NCBI GenBank assembly: GCA_910586275.1
Contig: CAJUIM010000118.1
Location: 1-11,524, forward strand
DNA length: 11,524 nucleotides
From: an uncultured Lachnospiraceae bacterium
GTDB taxonomy: Bacteria; Bacillota; Clostridia; Lachnospirales; Lachnospiraceae
Reading direction: 5' to 3'
Below, one piece after another: positions 1 to 5,292 of the stretch (position 1 is the first letter of the stretch; every line of letters begins with the position of its first letter). The notes under the pieces were generated by a model, which saw only the letters and a list, made by a program, of their open reading frames with translations, was not told the DNA's origin and made no database searches. Position numbers and translations under genes: made by a program.

Positions 1-55
1 GTAAGGCGTGGGTCTGCAACACCCTGATGCACCGGTTCAAATCCGGTCTGCGCCT
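1..55 (+). tRNA. tRNA-Cys (GCA), 5' end cut off by the window
   Basis: This is the 3' three quarters of a tRNA. The window opens in the D loop. The anticodon loop is CTGCAAC (positions 15-21) with anticodon GCA, flanked by GGGT/ACCC pairs. A five-base variable loop follows, then a T arm (ACCGG 31-35, loop TTCAAAT 36-42, CCGGT 43-47), the acceptor 3' strand CTGCGCC (48-54) and a discriminator T at 55. Anticodon GCA and a U73 discriminator are both characteristic of tRNA-Cys. CCA is not encoded, which is common in Clostridia. The acceptor 5' strand lies outside the window, so that pairing cannot be checked. Confidence 0.93.
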
Positions 56-60
56 TTGAG

Positions 61-93
61 AAAACCCTGAAACGATTGTTTCGGGGTTTTTTA
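61..93 (+). terminator. Intrinsic terminator after tRNA-Cys, usable from both sides
   Basis: A stem AAACCCTGAAAC / GTTTCGGGGTTT (one G.T pair, loop GATT) is followed on the plus strand by a T tract. On the minus strand the same hairpin is followed by TTTTCT, so it could also stop transcription of the convergent regulator gene. It lies six bases after the tRNA discriminator base. Confidence 0.88.
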
Positions 94-137
94 TATACGC
101 TGCTATTTTGTACTGAGAAGCCGGACTTCTTTTTTCA

Positions 138-175
138 CTATGATCCATGAGTTTTCGGAAGTAGATGGATCATAG
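138..175. repeat. Perfect 11-bp inverted repeat at the 3' end of the LacI-type gene
   Basis: CTATGATCCAT (138-148) and ATGGATCATAG (165-175) are perfect inverted repeats around a 16-nt loop. The stop codon of the minus-strand regulator (172-170) lies inside the right arm. A T5 run (178-182) follows only on the plus strand, so as an intrinsic terminator it would face rightwards, into the regulator gene. On the minus strand it would act as a 3'-end stem-loop of the mRNA. Its role is not certain. Confidence 0.6.
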
Positions 176-1171
176 AGTTTTTGCAGGAGCCGGCCCAGTG
201 GAATCCCGGATAATTAAGGTTGCCCGCAGAAGAATGGAACCTATGGCAACTTTGTTGAGCAAGCAAGATAAGGCATAATAGCCGCATTTTCCCAATGCAA
301 TCCTGTCTTGGCGAATGGTAGTAAGTGGAGGCGTGGTATAAGCGGTCATGGGAAGATCGTCAAAGCCTATGATGCTGATATCTTTTGGAATATATATATC
401 TCTGTCATTGCATTCTGTGATTGCAGAAATAGCCCGTACGTCATGGGAGAAAAGGATAGCCGTTACACCATGCTTAATAAGTTTTGGAATATATTCTCTG
501 GTGGACTCTGCCACATAATATCCTAATCCAATATAATTTTCATTTACTTCCAAGCCATATTTATGCAAAGCATTAATATAGGCACCATATCTGGCTTTTA
601 AAATATAGGAATCTAATGGGCCGGAGATAAGGCCTATTTTTCTATGGCCGAGTTTCATTAAATGTTTGACTGCAAGTTCATAACCTTCTTGGCTGTCACA
701 GCCTACAGAGGCTATATTGGGATTTTCCTTTATATAATTGTCATAAAGGACAGCAGGAATCTGGGAAATGCGAAATTCCTGCATCCATGGATCTAAAAGG
801 GAAAGACCAAGGATAAAAGAGGCCTGATAACCTTCCTGCATCATAAAGACACTGTAAGGCGTAAGTTTTTGGAAATTAATGGAGATAGGAATGATATCTA
901 CAATCCATCCCTCCGGTTCGGCCATCTGCTTAAAGCCGAGAATAATGTCATGGCCAAACTGATTTGGCGTATTGTAATCCATGTTTTCCACTAAAATACA
1001 TAGCTTTTTTTCCTTTTTCTGCAGACGCTTATTAACATAGCCAAGTTCTACTGCGGTTTCCAATATCCGTTTGCGCATTTCTTCACTGACATCCGTAGCA
1101 TTGCTTAACGCCTTGGATACAGTGCTTTTGGAGATACCTAATTTTTCAGCAATATCATTCATTGTGGCCAT
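170..1171 (-). CDS. LacI/GalR-family transcriptional regulator, probable maltodextrin repressor
   Basis: A DNA-binding sugar-responsive repressor of about 333 residues, the usual family length. The N-terminal helix-turn-helix (about residues 4-23, NDIAEKLGISKSTVSKALSN) is a clear LacI signature. It is followed by helix 3 (RILETAVELGY) and a periplasmic-binding-like ligand domain. The domain ends in the family hallmarks VTAILFSHDVRA, ISIIGFDDLP and PPLTTIRQD. I chose the ATG at 1171 because AGGAGG sits 8 bases upstream; the longer reading begins at a TTG that overlaps this ribosome binding site. The linker between the DNA-binding and ligand domains is about four residues shorter than in LacI or PurR and lacks the usual N..ARSL-type hinge. 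It is divergent from the maltodextrin importer operon, so control of that operon is the natural inference. The ligand is not shown by the sequence. Confidence 0.93.
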   Translation of the reverse strand: MATMNDIAEKLGISKSTVSKALSNATDVSEEMRKRILETAVELGYVNKRLQKKEKKLCILVENMDYNTPNQFGHDIILGFKQMAEPEGWIVDIIPISINFQKLTPYSVFMMQEGYQASFILGLSLLDPWMQEFRISQIPAVLYDNYIKENPNIASVGCDSQEGYELAVKHLMKLGHRKIGLISGPLDSYILKARYGAYINALHKYGLEVNENYIGLGYYVAESTREYIPKLIKHGVTAILFSHDVRAISAITECNDRDIYIPKDISIIGFDDLPMTAYTTPPLTTIRQDRIALGKCGYYALSCLLNKVAIGSILLRATLIIRDSTGPAPAKTL

Positions 1172-1179
1172 ACCGTTAG

Positions 1180-1185
1180 CCTCCT
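1180..1185 (-). promoter_or_regulatory. Ribosome binding site deciding the regulator start
   Basis: The plus strand reads CCTCCT, that is AGGAGG on the coding strand, 8 bases before the ATG at 1171. The upstream in-frame TTG at 1189 lies before this site and would leave it inside the coding region, so 1171 is preferred. Confidence 0.85.
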
Positions 1186-1231
1186 GCAAAATTTGTTAAA
1201 GATGACAATAATAATAATAAGGAATAATAAG

Positions 1232-1260
1232 ATTATAGCAGGATAAAGCACAAAAAACAA
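1232..1260 (-). promoter_or_regulatory. Sigma-A-type promoter of the LacI-family gene
   Basis: Read on the minus strand: -35 TTGTTT (1260-1255), a 17-base spacer (1254-1238), and a perfect -10 TATAAT (1237-1232) preceded by TGC, which makes it an extended -10. Transcription would start near 1225, giving a leader of about 55 bases before the ATG at 1171. Confidence 0.8.
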
Positions 1261-1357
1261 GGTTGGCATCTAAACTTTGAAAAGAGTTTTCCCGTAAATA
1301 TATGGTGAATAGGGAACGCCATAATAGTAATAATGGACTATTTTCTATATGTCTTCA

Positions 1358-1408
1358 TCGAAACGAAAAAAAATTATGTTTCGAAATTTACATTTCGACA
1401 TGTTTCGA
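1358..1408. promoter_or_regulatory. Cluster of TTTCGA motifs with one perfect Spo0A-box match
   Basis: GTTTCGA-type motifs occur at 1358-1364 (reverse), 1378-1384, 1392-1398 (ATTTCGA) and 1402-1408. The copy at 1394-1400 reads TTCGACA, the exact reverse complement of the known Spo0A box TGTCGAA. The next CGAA core follows 10 bp on, the same phasing as the tandem boxes described at the Bacillus subtilis abrB promoter. The motif at 1379-1386 (TTTCGAAA) is also a perfect 8-bp palindrome. Binding by Spo0A, or by the LacI-type regulator, is inference; a seven-base match alone is weak. Confidence 0.4.
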
Positions 1409-1422
1409 GTCAATGGGTAAAT

Positions 1423-1437
1423 TGCACAATGTGTGCA
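1423..1437. repeat. Inverted repeat TGCACA-ATG-TGTGCA
   Basis: Perfect 6-bp arms (1423-1428 and 1432-1437) with a 3-base centre, about 43 bp upstream of the operon -35. TGCACAA recurs once as a half-site at about 1464. The size and position would suit a dimeric regulator; which one is unknown. Confidence 0.45.
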
Positions 1438-1479
1438 TAATATGTAGGAAGATGTAGTAAATATGCACAAAATTAGCAC

Positions 1480-1506
1480 TTGACTTAATGTCTTGTCTAT
1501 GATAAT
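1480..1506 (+). promoter_or_regulatory. Probable promoter of the maltodextrin operon
   Basis: TTGACT (1480-1485) is a good -35. The best -10 by sequence is GATAAT (1501-1506) at a 15-base spacing. A weaker TAATGT (1503-1508) has the ideal 17-base spacing and a TGA extension. Either puts the transcript start near 1513-1515, just before the GAAACTT direct repeat. The 15-base spacing suggests a promoter that may need activation, but this is inference. Confidence 0.55.
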
Positions 1507-1518
1507 GTAATTTTCAGA

Positions 1519-1539
1519 GAAACTTAACGAAACTTTAAG
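1519..1539. repeat. GAAACTT direct repeat, 10-bp period, in the operon leader
   Basis: GAAACTT at 1519-1525 is repeated at 1529-1535, one helical turn apart. The stretch also contains an inverted repeat CTTAA (1523-1527) / TTAAG (1535-1539). It sits just after the predicted transcription start, a place where repressors commonly bind. A further AAACTTT lies at 1272-1278 near the regulator promoter. Confidence 0.35.
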
Positions 1540-1568
1540 GAATCTAAATTAAAAGGAGGCAAACCAAA

Positions 1569-2885
1569 ATGAAAAAGTTAGTGGTTGCATTATTATTGGC
1601 AGCGATGACGATGACTGCCGTAACCGGATGTGGGAATGGAGGAGCAGGTGCTTCAAATAATGCATCGGAGCCGGCGGCAACGGCAGACACTTCCTCTGGA
1701 TCGGAAGCAGCACCGGCAGATAAAGCAGCTTCAGGAGAAACTCAGGACATTACTTTGAAGGTATGGTGTCCGCAGAATCAGGTGGACACAGGAATTATGG
1801 AGCAGCAGCAGACGGCTTTTGCGGCAGAGCATCCTGAGTGGAACATTACATGGACGACGGAAATCGTTGGGGAAGATAAATGCCAAGACTCCTTGCTGAA
1901 GGATGTTGGCGCAGCGGCAGATGTGTTTATGTTTGCAAGCGATCAGCTTCCTGCCATGGTAGAGGCTGGGGCAATCGCAAGGCTTGGCGGTTCCACGGAA
2001 GAAATGGTAAAGACATCTATTGCAGAATCCGTAGTTGCTACAGCTACTGTAGACGATGCGCTTTATGCGATTCCTTTTACACATAATACGTTTTTTATGT
2101 TCTATGACAAAACTATCCTTGATGATGCGGATGTTACTTCTTTAGAGAAGATTATGGCAAAAGAAACAGCGGACAATGTATATAACTTTTACTTTGAATC
2201 CGCAGGCGGATGGAAACTGGGATGCTACTATTATGGTGCAGGCCTGAGCATCTTCGGTGACGACGGAAGCGATCTTTCCGCAGGTGTTAACTGGAATAAT
2301 GAAAAGGGTGTTGCAGTTACTAACTATCTGATCGACCTGATCAATAATCCGAAATGTGCGTATGACGGAGAAATCTCGGTTTCCGAGTTAGTAGCTGACC
2401 ACAGACTGGGTGCATGGTTTGACGGCGCATGGAATTATGATTTGTATAAAGAAGCTTTGGGCGATGATTTAGGTATGTGCATTATCCCTACATTTAATCC
2501 GGACGGAACGGATTACCAGCTTTTAGGTTTCTATGGTTCCAAATGCATCGGCGTAAATGCTCAGTCTCAGAATATGGCAGCAGCGGTAGCTTTTGCAGCT
2601 TACCTTGGAAACGAAGCAAACCAGGTTCTTCGTTATGAATTGTCCGCACAGATTCCTGCGAATATGGCAGCCGGTGAGAGCGAGGCAGTAAAGGCAGACC
2701 CTCTTGCATCCGTACTTGTGGAAGAGGCAAATAAGGCCAGCGTAGCACAGCCTGCGAACTCTACATTCAGTTCCAGATACTGGACATATGCAGGAGCTAT
2801 TCCTACAGAAATCAGAAGCGGTGAGATTAATAAGAACAATGTACAAGAGAAACTGGATGCTTTTGTAACGGCAATGACACAGTAA
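1569..2885 (+). CDS. malE: Maltodextrin-type ABC transporter substrate-binding lipoprotein
   Basis: A 438-residue extracellular sugar-binding protein, anchored to the membrane by lipid. The signal peptide is KK followed by a hydrophobic stretch, ending in the lipobox VTGC with the lipidated cysteine at residue 21. A Gly/Ala/Ser-rich flexible linker (about 22-58) follows. The folded domain starts at DITLKVWCP. It carries features of the maltose/maltodextrin binding family: a Trp-rich start, the D(V)FMFASDQ segment, FTHNTFFMFYDK, and a C-terminal half with GAWFDGAWN and LGFYGSK. The strong ribosome binding site AAGGAGG (1553-1559) lies 9 bases before the ATG. It is the first gene of the operon and is followed at once by both permease genes. 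The family is certain; maltodextrin as substrate rests on the family resemblance and on the debranching enzymes downstream. Confidence 0.92.
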   Translation: MKKLVVALLLAAMTMTAVTGCGNGGAGASNNASEPAATADTSSGSEAAPADKAASGETQDITLKVWCPQNQVDTGIMEQQQTAFAAEHPEWNITWTTEIVGEDKCQDSLLKDVGAAADVFMFASDQLPAMVEAGAIARLGGSTEEMVKTSIAESVVATATVDDALYAIPFTHNTFFMFYDKTILDDADVTSLEKIMAKETADNVYNFYFESAGGWKLGCYYYGAGLSIFGDDGSDLSAGVNWNNEKGVAVTNYLIDLINNPKCAYDGEISVSELVADHRLGAWFDGAWNYDLYKEALGDDLGMCIIPTFNPDGTDYQLLGFYGSKCIGVNAQSQNMAAAVAFAAYLGNEANQVLRYELSAQIPANMAAGESEAVKADPLASVLVEEANKASVAQPANSTFSSRYWTYAGAIPTEIRSGEINKNNVQEKLDAFVTAMTQ

Positions 2886-2908
2886 CAGAAGTATGAGGAG
2901 GTTTTCAG

Positions 2909-4303
2909 ATGGGTATTTTTAAGAAAAAAGTCCAGCCCCTTTATTTCAGGCCCAGCGATGCCAGCGTAGCACAGGCATTCAAAAACGGAAACGCCATGAC
3001 AAAATTATCTTTCTTTGTCTGCGGCCTTGGAAATATTGCGAATAAGCAGCTTGTCAGGGGTTTGATTTTCCTGGCTTTGGAAATCGGATATTTTGCCTAC
3101 CTGTTTTCCTTCGGTATCGGAGCCTTGGGTGATTTTATCACCCTCGGCACCGTGGAACAGGGGCAGGTGTTTAATGAGGCGTTGGGTATTTATGAATACA
3201 GTGCGGGGGATGACTCCATGTTATGTCTGTTGTATGGTGTTATCACGCTTGCATTGACGGCAGCTATTATTTTTGTCGGATGTATGTCGGGGAAAAGTGC
3301 TTACTGCACGCAGTTCCGGAAGGAAAAAGGAATGGATGTTCCGTCCTTTAAGGATGACATAAGGTCACTGAAGGAAGAAAACCTTCACGCATTCTTACTG
3401 GCTGTCCCTATTATCGGTATATTGTGTTTTACCGTTGTTCCGTTGGTTTTCATGATTTTGATTGCGTTTACCAGCTATGACCACGATCACCAGCCGCCCG
3501 GAAATCTGTTCACATGGGTTGGGCTTGCAAACTTTAAATCCATGTTTTCACAGGGAAGCAAATTGGCTTCTACTTTCTGGCCGGTACTGTCATGGACATT
3601 GATTTGGGCAGTGGTGGCGACGGTAAGCTGCTATATCCTTGGTTTGCTGCTGGCACTTCTGATTAACAGAAAAGGCACTAGGGCAAAGGGCTTCTGGAGA
3701 TTTATGTTCGTGCTTTCCGTAGCGGTGCCTCAGTTTGTTACTTTGCTTAGCATGAGGACGATTTTCAATGCTAACGGCCCGGTTAACGTATTGCTGAGGG
3801 AAATCGGCATGATTGGGGCAACAGAATCCATTCCCTTCTTTACCGATCCCTTGTATGCAAAGATTACAATTATCTGTATTAATATATGGATTGGCGTACC
3901 GTTTACTATGCTGTCCACTACGGGTATTCTGCAGAATATTCCGGCGGAACTGTATGAAGCGGCTAAAATTGACGGAGCGAGCGCACCGACAATCTTCCGG
4001 AAAATTACTCTTCCGTATATGCTGTTTGTCATGACTCCCAACTTGATTACTTCCTTTACCGGAAATATTAATAACTTCAACGTAATTTTCCTGCTGTCAG
4101 GCGGTGGTCCGGATTCACTGGATTATTATTACGCAGGAAAAACGGATTTGCTGGTTACATGGCTGTACAGATTGACAATTACACAGAAGGATTACAATCT
4201 GGGAGCCGTTATCGGTATTCTGGTATTCATTATCCTGGCAACCGTGTCACTGATAACGTACCGTCGTACAGGTTCTTATAAAGATGAGGGGGCGTTCCAA
4301 TAA
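2909..4303 (+). CDS. malF: MalF-like ABC transporter permease
   Basis: One of the two membrane subunits of the sugar importer, 464 residues with about eight transmembrane segments (roughly 49-75, 104-125, 163-187, 228-252, 262-283, 317-338, 371-395, 432-451). The EAA loop that docks to the ATPase is plain at 350-369 (EAAKIDGA...ITLP). Most sugar permeases of this family have six segments and about 300 residues. The extra 150 N-terminal residues with two extra segments match the architecture of Escherichia coli MalF and support a maltose/maltodextrin transporter. The N-terminal part contains a GLGNIANKQLVRGLIF segment resembling short membrane-hairpin modules. GAGGAGG lies 7 bases before the ATG. 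The stop overlaps the next start in TAATG, indicating translational coupling. Confidence 0.94.
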   Translation: MGIFKKKVQPLYFRPSDASVAQAFKNGNAMTKLSFFVCGLGNIANKQLVRGLIFLALEIGYFAYLFSFGIGALGDFITLGTVEQGQVFNEALGIYEYSAGDDSMLCLLYGVITLALTAAIIFVGCMSGKSAYCTQFRKEKGMDVPSFKDDIRSLKEENLHAFLLAVPIIGILCFTVVPLVFMILIAFTSYDHDHQPPGNLFTWVGLANFKSMFSQGSKLASTFWPVLSWTLIWAVVATVSCYILGLLLALLINRKGTRAKGFWRFMFVLSVAVPQFVTLLSMRTIFNANGPVNVLLREIGMIGATESIPFFTDPLYAKITIICINIWIGVPFTMLSTTGILQNIPAELYEAAKIDGASAPTIFRKITLPYMLFVMTPNLITSFTGNINNFNVIFLLSGGGPDSLDYYYAGKTDLLVTWLYRLTITQKDYNLGAVIGILVFIILATVSLITYRRTGSYKDEGAFQ

Positions 4304-5154
4304 TGAAAGCAAAAAGAATTATTACCAATACAGTCTGTCATGTTTTGCTGGCTATTCTGAGTGTTATCTGGGTATTGCCTATTTTCTATGTTGTATTGAC
4401 CTCGTTCCGTGCAGAAAGCGGTTCTTATAAGAGTTACATATGGCCAAGGGGATTTACGTTTGACAATTATATAAACCTATTTCATGGAAACAGTAACATC
4501 GACTTTTCCAGATGGTTTATGAATACTTTTGTGATTGCAATATTCAGTACGATTCTTTCCGCATTTTTCGTGCTGTGCGTATCCTATGTAATGAGTAGGC
4601 TGCGGTTCAAAATGCGTAAGTCTTTTATGAATATAGCCTTGGTATTAGGAATGTTCCCTGGCTTTATGTCCATGATTGCCGTATATTATATTCTGAAAGG
4701 TTTAGGCCTTCTGGAGACGGGAGTGCTGAAGCAGGTGGCTCTGGTATTGGTATACTCAGGCGGAGCAGGCCTTGGCTTCTATATGGCGAAAGGATTTTTT
4801 GACACAATTCCGAAAACCATAGACGAAGCGGCATATATTGACGGGGCGACGAAATGGGATACTTTTATCAGAATTACCATTCCTTTGTCAAAGCCGATTA
4901 TTACATATACTTTGATTACCGCCTTTATGGGGCCTTGGGTAGATTATATCTTTGCAAAGGTTATCATGGGTGAAGAGAGGCCATATTATACAATTGCTAT
5001 TGGTCTTTGGACGATGCTGGAGAAAGAATTCGTGGAATATTATTATACACAATTCTATGCAGGATGTGTTGTTATTTCCATTCCGATAGCGATACTCTTC
5101 CTTCTTACGCAGAAGTGCTATGTGGAAGGCGTATCAGGGGCTGTCAAAGGGTAG
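4303..5154 (+). CDS. malG: MalG-like ABC transporter permease
   Basis: The second membrane subunit, 283 residues, the usual length. Six transmembrane segments can be placed (about 10-33, 75-97, 108-131, 143-163, 198-218, 250-270). The EAA loop is at 175-194 (EAAYIDGATKWDTFIRITIP). The DNYINLF and NTFVIAI stretches early in the protein are typical of MalG-type permeases. The start shares one base with the stop of the preceding permease gene, with GAGGGGG about 10 bases upstream. No ATP-binding subunit follows, so the complex must recruit one from elsewhere, as Firmicutes sugar importers commonly do with MsmK/MsmX-type ATPases (known family behaviour, not shown here). Confidence 0.94.
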   Translation: MKAKRIITNTVCHVLLAILSVIWVLPIFYVVLTSFRAESGSYKSYIWPRGFTFDNYINLFHGNSNIDFSRWFMNTFVIAIFSTILSAFFVLCVSYVMSRLRFKMRKSFMNIALVLGMFPGFMSMIAVYYILKGLGLLETGVLKQVALVLVYSGGAGLGFYMAKGFFDTIPKTIDEAAYIDGATKWDTFIRITIPLSKPIITYTLITAFMGPWVDYIFAKVIMGEERPYYTIAIGLWTMLEKEFVEYYYTQFYAGCVVISIPIAILFLLTQKCYVEGVSGAVKG

Positions 5155-5190
5155 TATCGGATGGCTTGGAATATTGTGAGAGGATAAAAG

Positions 5191-5205
5191 TCCGCATATA
5201 GCGGA
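5191..5205. repeat. Short inverted repeat TCCGC-ATATA-GCGGA
   Basis: Perfect 5-bp arms around ATATA, 36 bases after the permease stop. It has no T tract on the plus strand. It could be a small mRNA stem protecting the 3' end of the transporter message; the sequence does not say more. Confidence 0.35.
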
Positions 5206-5234
5206 ATAATTAATAAGGAAACAGTTTATAGGAA

Positions 5235-5278
5235 GGGCAGTTGCAAAATAGAATACTTATTTTGTAGCTGCTCTTTTT
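5235..5278 (+). terminator. Intrinsic terminator between importer and debranching genes
   Basis: A 16-bp stem (5235-5250 paired with 5258-5273, three G.T pairs, loop GAATACT) is followed by TTTTT (5274-5278). The ribosome binding site of the next gene, GGGAG (5279-5283), begins at once after the T run. It should stop much of the transcription coming from the importer genes. I find no convincing new promoter between 5155 and 5235, so the enzymes downstream probably depend on read-through. Confidence 0.87.
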
Positions 5279-5292
5279 GGGAGTGAAGGATT

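Larger units (their letters stand above)
1172..1568. other. Divergent regulatory region between regulator and importer operon
   Basis: Nearly 400 bp without a gene. Besides the two promoters listed separately it holds an (ATA)-type triplet run (about 1206-1220), the spaced inverted repeat GAAAA-gag-TTTTC (1279-1291), four TTTCGA-type motifs (1358-1408), the inverted repeat TGCACA-atg-TGTGCA (1423-1437), and a direct repeat GAAACTT with a 10-bp period (1519-1535). I see no clear LacI-type operator with a long symmetric half-site, no convincing catabolite-responsive cre site, and no credible small ORF. Confidence 0.7.

Noticed and set aside
1279..1291. GAAAA-gag-TTTTC as a LacI-type operator near the regulator promoter
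   Set aside because: The centre is GAG without a CG step and the arms are only A/T runs plus one G/C, so chance is likely in this AT-rich region. It is noted in the region description only.
1377..1391. Possible cre (CcpA) site around TGTTTCGAAATTTACA
   Set aside because: The spacing between TG and the central CG is three bases, not four, and the right half does not fit the cre consensus.
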